Assembly (NCBI RefSeq): GCF_002289565.1 | Contig: NZ_NTFY01000004.1 | Location: 124,001 to 188,000, forward strand | Length of the DNA: 64,000 bases | Source of the DNA: Rhodopirellula sp. SM50 | GTDB lineage: Bacteria > Planctomycetota > Planctomycetia > Pirellulales > Pirellulaceae | Direction of reading: 5' to 3' | Shown here: piece by piece, positions 33,195 to 44,000 of the stretch | Layout: every line of letters starts with the position of its first letter | Position numbering within the stretch: the first letter of the stretch is position 1 | Position numbers and translations under genes: made by a program | Notes under the pieces: generated by a model | The model's input: only the letters and a program-made list of their open reading frames with translations | Told to the model about the DNA's origin: nothing | The model's database searches: none

Positions 33195-33290
33195 GTGACC
33201 CCGCCAGGGTCACGCCGTCATTTCATCTGCGTTTCCGGTGGTGCGCGACCGCGACCACCGGCTACTGGCTTTCACCCCTACCGGGGTGAT
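33195..33290. repeat. Degenerate dispersed repeat with two hairpins
   Basis: GTGACCCCGCCAGGGTCAC folds into a hairpin and is followed by CCGGTGGTGCGCGACC, CCGGCTACTGGCT and CACCCCTACCGGGGTG. The same order of blocks, about 60-70% alike by eye, occurs at 54317-54411. I infer an old dispersed element; function unknown. Confidence 0.6.
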
Positions 33291-33433
33291 GCATGACAAA
33301 GAACGCTAGACATGCCAGCCGAAACCGCGCCGATGAAGCTGCCGTGGGCACCACCCTGCGGGGCCACGGTTCAATCGATCGTGAGCGGGCGGATTTGCTG
33401 TATCGCTGGCCGAATTGTGTTTACAATTTGGTG

Positions 33434-35887
33434 ATGAGAACTTCAAGCATTGTCATCGTTGCGCTGACGTCATTGATCCTGGGCGACGCCCGTGCCGCCG
33501 ACCCGGCTCCTGTCGCGATTGATTTTTCACGCGAGATCTTGCCGGTTCTGTCGGACAAGTGTTTTGTCTGTCACGGACCCGATACGGACGAAGACGTTGC
33601 GTTGCGTTTGGATTCGTACGAGGCGGCAACCAGCGATCTTGGCGGATACCGGGCGATCGATCCGGACGATCCGGCGTCGAGCGAACTGGTGCTGCGGATC
33701 CTGTCCGAAGACGATCCGATGCCGCCGGCGGAGGCGGAAAAGCAGCTGACCGATGCCGAAAAACGATTGCTCGCCCAATGGGTCGCCCAGGGCGGTGAGT
33801 ACTCCCAGCACTGGGCCTTCATCCCGCCCAAGAAACGTCTGCCGGCGCTGCCCGACGACGGCGATACTCAGGCGGAGATGAATCCCATCGATTGGTTCGT
33901 GACGGCGAAACAACGCGGCCGCTCGATCGACTTTGCCCCCGAAGCCGCGCCGGAAACACTTGCCCGGCGGGCCTCATTGACACTCTGCGGCTTGCCGCCC
34001 GAACCGGAGGAGCTGGCGGAGTTTTTGAGGGATCGCCGAGCCGACGCGTATGAGCGTTATGTCGATCGATTGCTGAACAAGTCCAGTTTCGGAGAACACC
34101 AGGCGCGGCATTGGCTCGACGCGGTACGTTACGGTGACACCCACGGTTTGCATTTGGACAACCGCCGCGGCGTCTATCCCTATCGCGACTGGGTCGTCTC
34201 GTCGCTCAATGCCAATTTGCCGCTGGACGATTTCATCACGTGGCAATTGGCGGGCGATTTGTTGCCCGATCCCGGCATGGAGCAACTGGTCGCGACCGGT
34301 TATGTCCGGATGAATCCGACCAGCGGCGAAGGCGGTGCGATCGAAGCGGAGTACCAAGCGAAGAACAACTTTGACCGAACCGAGAATCTGGGGGCGGTGT
34401 TGTTGGGCATGACGCTCACCTGTGCCCGTTGCCACACGCACAAGTATGACCCGGTGCCACAGACGGAGTATTACCGTTTGATGGCGTTTTTTAATAGCAC
34501 GTCCGAGCCGGCGCTGGATCGAAATAAATATGACTACGGGCCGACAACCAAAGCGCCGAGCGACCAAAGTCAATGGGCACGATGGCGGCAGCTGAATGAC
34601 CGGCTGGAGCAAATGATCCAGGCCGCGACGGACGAACTCGCTAACGCGGCGGTGGGGGCGGACCGGAACGCATGGACCGATGCAACCGATCGCGAAAAAC
34701 TGGAATCGTTGGCCGATCCCGACAGCCCGTTTTCTTCGCTGAGTGTGCATACCGAGGCGACGTTGCTGAGTTTGGAACTCGAATCATTGGAGCAAGGTTT
34801 TACTACCACGCTTGTCGCCAAAGACTTGCCGACACCCCGTTCGACCCACGTCCTCAGCCGCGGCGAGTACAACCGCCCCATCGGTGATCCGCTTGAGCCC
34901 GGCGTCCTGACGGCCATGGGGGATTTTCCAGAGGGCGCCCCGCGCAATCGGTTGGGGCTGGCGCAATGGTTGACTTCGCCGAATCATCCGACCGTCGCGC
35001 GGGTGTTGATCAACCGTGTTTGGCAACACACCTTTGGATACGGATTGGTGCGAACCCCCGAAGACTTTGGCTTGCAGGGCGCCTACCCGACGCACCCCGA
35101 TTTGCTGGACTGGCTTGCCGTGGAACTGCAGGAAAGTGGTTGGGATCTCAAGCACATGTTGCGGATGATGGTGACCAGCCGAACCTTTCGTCAAAGCTCG
35201 GCTTGGCGGGAGGGCGTCGATGATCCGGAAAACCGTCTCTGGTCACGCGGGCCGAGCTACCGATTGGACGCTGAAGTGATCCGCGACATCGGCCTTTGGT
35301 CCGGCAACTTACTCGATCCGATGATGGGTGGCGAAGGCGTCAAGCCGTACCAGCCGGCCGGGATGTGGCAGGCGTTGGCACATCCGGCCAGCAACACCAA
35401 AAAATACGAACGCGATCACGGGCAACGACTTTATCGCCGCAGCTTGTACGTGTATTGGAAACGCACCAGTCCGCATCCGATGATGACTTTGTTTGATGCC
35501 CCGGATCGAGAAACGAGCTGCGTCCGTCGCTCGCGAACCAGCACGGCATTGCAGTCGTTGGCGCTGCTCAATGAAACCCAGCGGATCGAAATGGCCCGGA
35601 TGTTGGGGCAGCGATTGATGTTGCACCGGAGCGACGTGTCGTCGCGAATGGATTTGCTGTTTCGTCTGCTCGCCAGTCGCGGACCATCGGCGTCCGAAGC
35701 GGAGGCGTTCGAGGAATTGTTGCAGAAAATGCTTCAGCGGTATCGCGGCAACGTGGACGACGCCCAAGCCTTGCTCTCCATCGGCGATATCGCCAGAGAC
35801 GAGTCGTTGGACCCCGCCGAGCACGCCGCCTGGACCCAAGTCGCGGCGACCCTGTTGGCCAGCGACCTGGCGATCATTTTGTACTAA
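33434..35887 (+). CDS. PSD1 protein: planctomycete cytochrome c / DUF1549 / DUF1553 (second copy)
   Basis: An 817-residue secreted protein parallel to the one at 16451 but shorter, lacking its long central beta-rich region. It has a signal peptide, a haem motif C43FVCH47 in 'KCFVCHGPD', then DUF1549 ('FGEHQARHWLDAVRYGDTHG') and DUF1553 ('NRVWQHTFGYGLVRTPEDFG', 'RRSRTSTALQSLALLNETQ'). The ATG at 33434 begins the signal peptide; the longer in-frame start at 33293 is less likely. The DUF1501 gene follows 13 bp downstream. The pair is separated from the first by 12.5 kb and is not a simple duplication, since protein lengths and details differ. Confidence 0.9.
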   Translation: MRTSSIVIVALTSLILGDARAADPAPVAIDFSREILPVLSDKCFVCHGPDTDEDVALRLDSYEAATSDLGGYRAIDPDDPASSELVLRILSEDDPMPPAEAEKQLTDAEKRLLAQWVAQGGEYSQHWAFIPPKKRLPALPDDGDTQAEMNPIDWFVTAKQRGRSIDFAPEAAPETLARRASLTLCGLPPEPEELAEFLRDRRADAYERYVDRLLNKSSFGEHQARHWLDAVRYGDTHGLHLDNRRGVYPYRDWVVSSLNANLPLDDFITWQLAGDLLPDPGMEQLVATGYVRMNPTSGEGGAIEAEYQAKNNFDRTENLGAVLLGMTLTCARCHTHKYDPVPQTEYYRLMAFFNSTSEPALDRNKYDYGPTTKAPSDQSQWARWRQLNDRLEQMIQAATDELANAAVGADRNAWTDATDREKLESLADPDSPFSSLSVHTEATLLSLELESLEQGFTTTLVAKDLPTPRSTHVLSRGEYNRPIGDPLEPGVLTAMGDFPEGAPRNRLGLAQWLTSPNHPTVARVLINRVWQHTFGYGLVRTPEDFGLQGAYPTHPDLLDWLAVELQESGWDLKHMLRMMVTSRTFRQSSAWREGVDDPENRLWSRGPSYRLDAEVIRDIGLWSGNLLDPMMGGEGVKPYQPAGMWQALAHPASNTKKYERDHGQRLYRRSLYVYWKRTSPHPMMTLFDAPDRETSCVRRSRTSTALQSLALLNETQRIEMARMLGQRLMLHRSDVSSRMDLLFRLLASRGPSASEAEAFEELLQKMLQRYRGNVDDAQALLSIGDIARDESLDPAEHAAWTQVAATLLASDLAIILY

Positions 35888-35900
35888 ACGAGATTGACCG

Positions 35901-37415
35901 ATGAACTTTCTAGAAACGCTGCACCGGCAGCAATTGGCGACGACGCGGCGGCAGCTTTTCGGTCGCACCGCACTCGGGTTGGGAACCGCTTCGATGGCGG
36001 GTCTGTTGGCGGACGAGTTGTCGGCTGCGGGGACCAGCGCATCGACGCTCGGCGGCGGGCTTCATCATCTGCCCAAAGCGAAACGGGTGATCTATCTGTT
36101 CATGAGCGGCGGACCGAGCCAACATGACCTTTGGGATTACAAGCCCAAACTGGCCGACCGGTTTGGCGAACAATTGCCCGCCGAAGTCCGTGACGGCCAA
36201 CGCATCACGGGGATGACCGCCAATCAAAAAAGTGGGTTGCCGCTCTGCCCCAGCAAGTACAAGTTCACCAAGCACGACAACAACCAAGACGGAGTCTGGA
36301 TCAGCGAACTGTTGCCGCACACCGCCAAGGTTGCGCGAGAATTGTGTGTCGTGCACAGCACATTTACCGAGGCGATCAATCATGATCCGGCGGTCACGTA
36401 CATTCAAACGGGCAGCCAGATCGCGGGACGTCCCAGCTTGGGTGCCTGGTTGAGTTACGGTCTGGGCAGCATGAATGAAGACCTGCCGCATTACGTGGTG
36501 ATGCACGCGCATTCGAAGTACGCCGAACAAAGCTTGTTCAATCGTCTCTGGGGACCGGGCTTTTTACCCGCCGATCATCAAGGCATGTTGCTCCGCAGCG
36601 GCGGCGATCCGGTGTTGTACCTGAGCAATCCACCCGGGGTGACCTCAAACGACCGACGTGACCAGCTCGATGCGTTGGCGGCGATCAACCAAGAACAGCA
36701 CCGACATTTCGGCAACCCTGAAATTCTGGCACGCATCAAGCAACACGAGATGGCGTACCGAATGCAAACGTCGGTCCCCGAGCTGATGGATTTCTCCAGT
36801 GAGTCGGAGTCGACCTTCAAGCTCTACGGCGAAGAGGCTCGGACGCCGGGGACGTTCGCGGCGTGTTGTCTCAACGCACGCCGTTTGGCCGAACGGGGCG
36901 TCCGCAATATCCAGATCTTCCATCGCGGTTGGGACGCCCACAATCGGTTGCCGACCGAACATGAATCACAATGCAAAGACATCGACCAGGGGTGTGCCGC
37001 GCTGGTGCATGATCTGCGACAACGCGGCATGCTGGACGATACGTTAGTGATCTGGGGCGGCGAATTCGGACGCACCGTGTACTGCCAGGGCAACCTGACG
37101 CGAGAGAACTACGGGCGTGACCATCATCCCCGTTGCTTCACCGTTTGGATGGCCGGCGGGGGAGTCAAGGCGGGGATCACGTACGGACGCACCGATGACT
37201 ACGGTTACAACATCGTCAACGCCGACGGCAGCCCGATGATCCCGCGTCCCGAAAAGGAGCATTGGACTCCTGGGACGATGCACATCCACGATCTCAACGC
37301 GACGATCTTGCACCTGCTAGGCATCGACCATCGCAAGCTGACCTACCGCTATCAGGGACGCGATTTTCGTCTGACGGACGTGGATGGTCACGTCATGCAT
37401 GACTTGATCGCGTGA
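35901..37415 (+). CDS. DUF1501 protein (sulfatase-like), second copy
   Basis: A 504-residue DUF1501 protein paired with the PSD1 gene 13 bp upstream. A twin-arginine motif (Arg16-Arg17 in 'TTRRQLFGRTALG') with a following hydrophobic segment indicates Tat export. Conserved blocks are 'YLFMSGGPSQHDLWDYKP', 'HRGWDAHNRLPTEHE', 'WGGEFGRTV', 'GRDHHPRCFTVWMAGGGVK' and 'HIHDLNATILHLLGIDH'. It is about the same length as the one at 19498 and shares all signature blocks. The catalytic role is unproven. It converges with the DUF1080-dehydrogenase gene 35 bp downstream. Confidence 0.9.
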   Translation: MNFLETLHRQQLATTRRQLFGRTALGLGTASMAGLLADELSAAGTSASTLGGGLHHLPKAKRVIYLFMSGGPSQHDLWDYKPKLADRFGEQLPAEVRDGQRITGMTANQKSGLPLCPSKYKFTKHDNNQDGVWISELLPHTAKVARELCVVHSTFTEAINHDPAVTYIQTGSQIAGRPSLGAWLSYGLGSMNEDLPHYVVMHAHSKYAEQSLFNRLWGPGFLPADHQGMLLRSGGDPVLYLSNPPGVTSNDRRDQLDALAAINQEQHRHFGNPEILARIKQHEMAYRMQTSVPELMDFSSESESTFKLYGEEARTPGTFAACCLNARRLAERGVRNIQIFHRGWDAHNRLPTEHESQCKDIDQGCAALVHDLRQRGMLDDTLVIWGGEFGRTVYCQGNLTRENYGRDHHPRCFTVWMAGGGVKAGITYGRTDDYGYNIVNADGSPMIPRPEKEHWTPGTMHIHDLNATILHLLGIDHRKLTYRYQGRDFRLTDVDGHVMHDLIA

Positions 37416-37450
37416 TTCACTTCGGCGGCCGGCGAGCTGACTAGGCGAGC

Positions 37451-39370
37451 CTACTTGGCGAAGCGGTAAACGCACTCGCCGCGGGGGCTCTCGGTGAAGA
37501 AATAGATCTCTCCGTTTTGATCTTCGCCGAATCCCAATACCTGGACGCCTTCGGGAATCACTTGCTCATTGGCGGTCGCACGCTTGGTTTCCGGGTCAAA
37601 GGACAACGCCCAGACCACGCCGGTAACGTAGTCGGCGTAGAGGTACTTGCCGTTCAGTTCGGGCAGGCGTGCGTTGCGATACACACGGCCGCCGGTGATC
37701 GAACGGCCGATCCGGTGATCGTATTGCCAGACCGGATCGATCGGGTCACTGACGCCGTCAACTGCGGGACGGTTGCCAAAGCTGTTGGTGCCTTCCCGGT
37801 TGCTCCAGCCATAGTTGCCGCCTTTGGTGACGACGTTGACTTCTTCCCAAAGCTCTTGTCCCACGTCGCCCATCCACAGGTCGCCTGTTTGGCGGTCGAA
37901 GGCCAGACGCCACGGGTTGCGAATGCCGAAGGCATAGATCTCGGGTTGGGCATTGGGTGTATTGACGAAGGGGTTGTCACTGGGAATCCCGTAGCCCTTG
38001 TCACCGGAACGATTGTCGACGTCGATTCGCAGGATGGAACCGAGCAGCATTGACAGATTCTGGCCGGCCGCTTTGGGGTCGTTGCGATCGCCGCCGTCGC
38101 CGAGCCCGATGTACAGGTAACCGTCGGGGCCGAACTCGATGCTGCCGCCGTTGTGATTCTTGTACGGCTGGGGGATCTCCATCACGATTCGTTCGGTCGC
38201 GACATCGGCCTTGTTGGGATCGTCCTTGGACATCGTGAACTCGCTGACGACGGATCGACCGTTGTCAGCATCGGAGTAGTAAACGTAGAACTTTTGGTTA
38301 TTCTTGAAATCGGGGTGCATGGCCAAACCGAGCAGTCCCTGTTCGTTGCCGCCGCTGTTCTTCCAGTCGGCGACTTCGCTGCGCATGTCGAGCACCAAGT
38401 GCGACTTGACGGTTTCGGGATCGTTTTGGAAGGTCCAGATCTCACCGTACTGTGACGCGATAAAGACGCGGTTGCTGCCGTCACGCGGGTAGGTCAGCTC
38501 CAGAATTCGCAGCGGGCGAATCTTGCCGTCGTCATCGACCGCTTCCCATTGATCCAGTTTCAGATTGGGGAACGCGAGTTCGCTCTTCAATTCGAGCTTC
38601 CCGTCGATCGGCTGTGGAACGCTGCCGTCGGGATTGATGCGACGCACCTTGATATTGCGAAACGCGACTTGATCCCCATGGTCTTGCAAACAGATGTGCC
38701 CCTGGCCGGCATTGCCGAACTCCGGGAACTTGGCGAACTTGCTTTCCGAGACGCGCCGGTTCCAATCATTGTTTCCGATCTTGAAGGTGTAGTATCGCAC
38801 GCCGTTGAGGCAGACTTCGCAGCCTTGGGGTGCGATTCTCAAGTAGATTTGATTCCACTGGCCGGCTGGTCGCGAGGCGTCGACGGGTGTCTGGTCGGCA
38901 GCCCAACGCGGCGGCGTCGGTTTGTACAACTGATACAGCCAACCCGCCTTCTGTGGGTCGTGTCCAGCGACGTTGTCTTGGATCTGGATTTCCGGTCCGC
39001 TGTGCCACGGTTTGGCGTTGTCTTCGGTGACATGAAACATCAGCCCGCTGTTGCCTTCGGGGCTGATCTTGTAATCGATCAACAATTCAAACGCGTCGTA
39101 CTTCTCCTTGCTGATGATGTCGCCGGCACCTTTTTCGGCGCGGACCAGGGTTCCGTCGACGACTTTCCAGCCTTCGCCGAGCGTGTCTTTTTGGTAGTTG
39201 CGCCACGCGTCGGTGGACTTTCCGTCGAACAGCAATTTCCAGCCGCTACGTTTTTCGGCCTCGCTCAGCTGATTCGCATCGTTTTGCGCAAACGCGGAAT
39301 GGGGGGCGCCGACCATGCAGGTCACGGCAAAGGCGGCGGCGCATTTGCCGACAAATTTCAGAAGGAACAT
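37451..39370 (-). CDS. DUF1080 - glucose/sorbosone dehydrogenase fusion, secreted
   Basis: A 639-residue secreted protein. After a signal peptide there is a DUF1080 domain (3-keto-disaccharide hydrolase / LamG-like, about residues 40-230), marked by 'GWKLLFDGKSTDAWRN' and 'HSGPEIQIQDN'. The C-terminal part (about 250-639) is a PQQ-dependent glucose/sorbosone dehydrogenase-like beta-propeller ('GLLGLAMHPDFKNNQKFYVYY', 'HNGGSIEFGPDGYLYIGLGD', 'GIRNPWRLAFDRQTGDLWMGDVGQ'). It probably binds or degrades complex sugars in the periplasm and oxidises the product. The start at 39370 gives the signal peptide; upstream in-frame codons are antisense filler. It lies tail-to-tail with the second DUF1501 gene. 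Confidence 0.88.
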   Translation of the reverse strand: MFLLKFVGKCAAAFAVTCMVGAPHSAFAQNDANQLSEAEKRSGWKLLFDGKSTDAWRNYQKDTLGEGWKVVDGTLVRAEKGAGDIISKEKYDAFELLIDYKISPEGNSGLMFHVTEDNAKPWHSGPEIQIQDNVAGHDPQKAGWLYQLYKPTPPRWAADQTPVDASRPAGQWNQIYLRIAPQGCEVCLNGVRYYTFKIGNNDWNRRVSESKFAKFPEFGNAGQGHICLQDHGDQVAFRNIKVRRINPDGSVPQPIDGKLELKSELAFPNLKLDQWEAVDDDGKIRPLRILELTYPRDGSNRVFIASQYGEIWTFQNDPETVKSHLVLDMRSEVADWKNSGGNEQGLLGLAMHPDFKNNQKFYVYYSDADNGRSVVSEFTMSKDDPNKADVATERIVMEIPQPYKNHNGGSIEFGPDGYLYIGLGDGGDRNDPKAAGQNLSMLLGSILRIDVDNRSGDKGYGIPSDNPFVNTPNAQPEIYAFGIRNPWRLAFDRQTGDLWMGDVGQELWEEVNVVTKGGNYGWSNREGTNSFGNRPAVDGVSDPIDPVWQYDHRIGRSITGGRVYRNARLPELNGKYLYADYVTGVVWALSFDPETKRATANEQVIPEGVQVLGFGEDQNGEIYFFTESPRGECVYRFAK

Positions 39371-39507
39371 GCAAAGATACCGATCAGGGATAAAAGGGCA
39401 GGGGAGGGGAGGAAGGCGACCGCCAGCGGTGGTTGGGCCAAATTGATTCGTGGCGACCATTATTTCCCGAATGAACACCGCCAACAACAACCGAGTCGGT
39501 GAATTTG

Positions 39508-40872
39508 TCAACTCTCTCGCGGCCAACGAGCCCATTGCCGGGTCGCCGAAACGATCGCGGCGCCGATTTTTTCGAGTTCGCCGCTTGAAATCACCAGCGG
39601 TGGTGTCGTGTAGATGCAGTCTCCGAAGGGGCGAATCAAGACGCCTTGGCGGACAAACAGGTCCCGCAGGCGAGTCACGTGATCGAGTGAATCGACTTGG
39701 ACGACCCCAATCGCACCCTTGACGCGGACGTCGACGACCCGGTCGATCTGGCGACATGGCGCCAACAATTCGCTCAGTCCCGCTTCGATCGTTCGCGCCT
39801 GCTCCAGCCTCGGCTCCCGCTGAAATAAATCCAGTGAAGCCCCCGCGGCGGCACAGGCCAGGGGGTTGGCCATGAAGGTCGGCCCATGCATCAACGCTTT
39901 GGACGCGTCGTCTGACCAAAACGCATCGAACACCCGCTCGGTTGCCACCGTCGCCGCCATCCCGATCATCCCGGCCGAAAGCGCCTTCCCCAGACAGATC
40001 ACATCCGGAACGATGTCGGCTTGTTCGATCGCGAACAGGGTTCCGGTGCGTCCAAACCCGGTCGCCAATTCATCGGCGATCAACAGCACGTCGTTGTCGC
40101 GGCAGCACTGGGCGATCGAACGCAGCACATCGGGTGAATGAAAACGCATCCCGCCGGCGCCTTGCACCAGCGGTTCGATGAACACGCCCGCCAAGCAATC
40201 TCGGTGTTGCTCCAGCAGTGATTTGAAACGCTGCATCGAGTCGTCATCGCGGGGGATGTCGACGTTCAATTGTTGCAACAGCGCGCCTTCAAATCGCGCG
40301 TGCATGCTGCGCTCGGGATCGCACAGCGACATCGCACCCGTGGTGTCGCCGTGGTAGGCATGAGCGAACGACAAGAATCGGGTGCGGCCCCGCTGACCGC
40401 GATTGCGATGGAACTGGATCGCGATCTTCATGGCCACTTCGACCGCGACGGATCCGGAGTCACAAAAGAACACGCGGTTGAGATCACCGGGCAGTAAAAC
40501 GGCCAGACGCTGGGCAAGCGTCAGCGCCGGTTCGTGGTTGATCCCGCCGAACATCACGTGCGGCATCCTGTCGAGTTGTCGATGCATCGCATCGACCACA
40601 TGCGGATGGTTGTATCCGTGACAGGCCGACCACCAAGACGCCAGGCCGTCAATCAATCGTCGTCCATCACTCAAGTGCAAGTAGACGCCCTCGGTACGCT
40701 CGACCGCCAGCGGCAACGGTGCCGTCTTCATTTGGCAATACGGCATCCAAAGATGTTCGTAACCCTGCTGTTGCCAATCGGGAGCGTTGGCAACGGCGGG
40801 GACAGAATCGGTCTTGGTCAACGGCGAGGGGGCGATGTCGGGACCTGCGAGGGAAATGGGCGATGAAGACAC
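39508..40872 (-). CDS. bioA: Adenosylmethionine-8-amino-7-oxononanoate aminotransferase
   Basis: A class III PLP aminotransferase that transfers the amino group of S-adenosylmethionine to KAPA to make DAPA in biotin synthesis. The BioA-specific entry segment is present as 'HLWMPYCQM' with 'LASWWSACHGYNHPHV'. The PLP lysine is in 'VICLGKALSAG' and the cofactor Asp in 'LLIADELATGFGRTG'. I propose the GTG at 40872; the longer in-frame ORF extends through the palindrome at 40924-40980 and is unlikely to be translated. No other biotin genes adjoin it. It appears to be a single-gene unit. Confidence 0.9.
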   Translation of the reverse strand: MSSSPISLAGPDIAPSPLTKTDSVPAVANAPDWQQQGYEHLWMPYCQMKTAPLPLAVERTEGVYLHLSDGRRLIDGLASWWSACHGYNHPHVVDAMHRQLDRMPHVMFGGINHEPALTLAQRLAVLLPGDLNRVFFCDSGSVAVEVAMKIAIQFHRNRGQRGRTRFLSFAHAYHGDTTGAMSLCDPERSMHARFEGALLQQLNVDIPRDDDSMQRFKSLLEQHRDCLAGVFIEPLVQGAGGMRFHSPDVLRSIAQCCRDNDVLLIADELATGFGRTGTLFAIEQADIVPDVICLGKALSAGMIGMAATVATERVFDAFWSDDASKALMHGPTFMANPLACAAAGASLDLFQREPRLEQARTIEAGLSELLAPCRQIDRVVDVRVKGAIGVVQVDSLDHVTRLRDLFVRQGVLIRPFGDCIYTTPPLVISSGELEKIGAAIVSATRQWARWPRES

Positions 40873-40923
40873 GGCGCCGGGTACGCTAGCCGAACGTGTT
40901 TGCAACGCTCGGTCAATTACTGG

Positions 40924-40980
40924 CGTAGTGGACGAGGTTACGAGTCCTATCGTGAGGGACTCGTAACCTCGTCCACTACG
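40924..40980. repeat. 24-bp perfect inverted repeat upstream of bioA
   Basis: The arms 40924-40947 and 40957-40980 are perfectly complementary over 24 bp, core GGACGAGGTTACGAGTCC, with a 9-nt loop. It lies about 50 bp upstream of the proposed bioA start and downstream of the secreted propeller gene. It could terminate the upstream transcript or be a mobile palindrome; no U-run follows on the minus strand. Confidence 0.85.
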
Positions 40981-40988
40981 AAAACCGA

Positions 40989-41080
40989 CACTTATTGATC
41001 GTGCGTTGCTTAGGATCGAGCGGAGTGGGATAGGCTTCCAGCCTGTCATTTCGGCATCGACGACCCTTGAAGCCTATCCC
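40989..41080. repeat. Degraded palindromic element of the nested-insert family
   Basis: CGTGCGTTGCTTAG at 41000-41013 matches the right end of the insert at 16083-16194. The stem GGGATAGGCTTC (41027-41038) pairs with GAAGCCTATCCC (41069-41080), and the loop carries CCAGCCTGTCATT, also shared. The right arm contains the TAG stop of the minus-strand secreted propeller gene. Confidence 0.75.
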
Positions 41081-44000
41081 TGGAGCGTATCATCGTCATC
41101 GTCGTCGGACAAGAAGTCGCTGGCGATGGCGGCGTCGACCGATTCCGCTTCGGCGTTGGATCCCCCACCATCGGTTGCGTCCGCGCGGCCGAACAATCGC
41201 GCCAGATCGTTGATCACGTGCAAGGCGTCTCGGGCGGAGATCAGACCGTCGGCATTGGTGTCCAGACGTCGCATCGAACGCAATCGCTGCTCGACGGCTT
41301 CACCTTCGACGCGCGTGCTGAGTGTCGGAAGGTCGTCGACCAGCACACTGCCGTAGACGCCTAGGAAATTGATCACCCGCAGGGCGTCCGACGGCGTCAC
41401 CGCACCGCTGGCGTCGGTGTCGGTCGGTTCGATCCCATCGATGTTCAATGTCAGCGAGCCGAAGTCCACTTCAAGCGGTGAGACTTCGTCGTTCCGGCCG
41501 CGCAACAGCAGTTCCGCGCCAAGTGATTCGGCCGGATCGAGTTGCAGGGTGACTTGACCACCGGCAATCGCGCGAACGCCGAATCGAACCACACCCTGAG
41601 CGTCATTGCCGGGGTGCTCGATCAAGGCTTCCAAGGCGCTGAATTCATCGATGCCCTCCGCGGTGATCGGTTCGCCAATCTCATCGAACTTGCCCAACAG
41701 AATCAGCTCGCCGGTCAGCTCCAACTGGTTCACCGGCAGGGGCAGATCGAAGGCGACGGCGAACACACCGAAACCGAATTCTCGCAAGTCCCGTGCGGTG
41801 ACTTCGATGTAGAACTCATCATCCGTTTGAATCAATTCGACGGTGTTGCCGTCGGCGTCCACCGCTCGCATGCTCAGTTCCATCACGCGCTGGAATGGTT
41901 GACTGCTGAGCCGGACGACGTCGTCTTGAAAGTTCGCCGCGTAGCGATAGAGCTCGTCACCGACGCGTACGTCGACGAAAATTCCGAATTGCCCGCCGAG
42001 CGGGTTTTCGATTCCCGCGGCGGGATCGCGCGGCATGGGCTGATTCGTGAATCGACGCACGGCACCGATTTGCAGGTCCGACGCGTTGACATCTAAGTCC
42101 TCGACGGCTCGGGCGATGACGCGTTGGATGGCTTGCTCGACGTCATCGTCGTCATAGCGGAACAGTGTCAACGTGACCTTCGCCGATGCCCGCTGGGAAC
42201 CTTGTTGAAGGACGTAGCGGAATTCGAACGTCCCCTCGCCGCCCAACGCTTCTTCGGTCAGTCGCAGCACGTTGCCGCCGGTCGCGATCACGACTCCGGC
42301 CGGGGCGTCGATCAATTCCACGATCTGGGCGTTTCCCAGATAGCCGAGAATCTGGTCGTTTTCCAGCACGTTCAAGTAGCGATCGCGCGCGTCGGAATTG
42401 CGGCGGAAGACATCATCGACCGCCGTCGGGGCGGGCAACGGATCGCCGAGCGGGGTGACGATCGGGTCGTCGAGGCTGTCCCAACGATATTCGGTCAACT
42501 GATCGATCTGACGCAGCAACAAACGGCTCTCGTCGATGTCGATCTCGACGACGTGGTTCAGATCGATCGTCGCTTGCTGATCGAATTGTCCGGAGCCATC
42601 GATGCGGCCGACGACAAGCTGCCGGCCTTCGAGCGGCGCCAAGATCGGGCCGAGTCCGATCAAGGTCGGACGCGGCGACGAGGGAGTGAAGATCGCCAAC
42701 GCCGAATGATCCGGCACGCTCTGCGCGACGACCGAGTGGTCGTCCAGGGACAGCGTCAGCAGTTCGACCTCGCGTCGCGACAACCTCTCGGCGGGATCCG
42801 TACTGGTGGTGTAGGACCGGCGAATAATGGCAAACGTCTCCGGGGAGAGTTCCGTGACGCTGGTGATCCCCGGATACGTTTGATCGGGGATGCCGGGCAA
42901 TTCGATGCGCGTGACTCGGTTCTCGGCGTCGACGTCAATCGACTGATCGATCTCGACCACGATCAGTGCGTTTCGTCCGTCGGCGATGACGACCGCCCGC
43001 TGACCGATGTCTGCAATTGTTTGTCGGTCGCGGGTGGCAATGTCAATGGATTGAAAAAGTTTTGGCTGGTCACCAGACAGGTCGATCAACGCGACGCTGT
43101 ACCCGGCTTGGGGACCATCGACGACAGCGGGAAACACAACGTTGTGTTGTCCGAACACAACCGCGGTTTGTCCGTCGGCGGAGATTTCGGTTCGCAGATT
43201 AAAATCAGCCGACAACTCCAATGAGGCGATTCGTTCAATGTCATCTCCCACGATTCGGTAACGGACCAAATGATGGGTCAGTTCGGTCGGAGCAATCCAC
43301 GTCGCGTGGCGCGATGAGGAGTGTTCGGCATCGAGTTCGCTGCGGCTGGTTTGTTCGACGACCAGGATGTCATCGCCGACGACCATCTCGTCCATCACTG
43401 CATTGGGCAATTCGCCCCGAGCGATCCGAGTAAGTGAACTGCCGCTGGCGTCAAACACCGTCACGGTGTGTGTGAACGATGGCGGGGAGTCAAATTGTGG
43501 AGTGAATTGGGGTGGTTGGAAAGTGGAGACGAACAAGCGGTCGTCACGCCGGGCGACGGAGGCGAACAGACCGTCCAGCCGGATGGTGTTCCGATCTGTC
43601 ACGTCATTTCGGGCTACCGTCAACACGACCGTTTCCGCGTCACCGGCACCGGTCGGGAAGCCGCGGGTTGATGAGCCGACGACGATCACCAGCTGGTCGG
43701 TCAGCAACACCTCGCGCGGCGCCAGCGGCAATTCGATCGAAGCGGATTCTTCCAGGCTGCCGTCGTCCCGGCGATCAAACAGGTGCAGCATCGCCGGTGG
43801 CAATTCGTTCGCGACACCGGTGAAAATATTGGTGCGAATGGCGGCCACCAACCCGCCGTCTTCCTCCAGCAAATCCGCACCGCCGGCCGGAAGAATCAAT
43901 GGGGCGTCGATCCCTGCGCCGGGGAAGAGCGGGGTGGGCAGGAACTGTGGCGGGGACGAAGGGGCCAGTCCGATGCCCCCGAGGGGGGCGTTTCGGAAAA

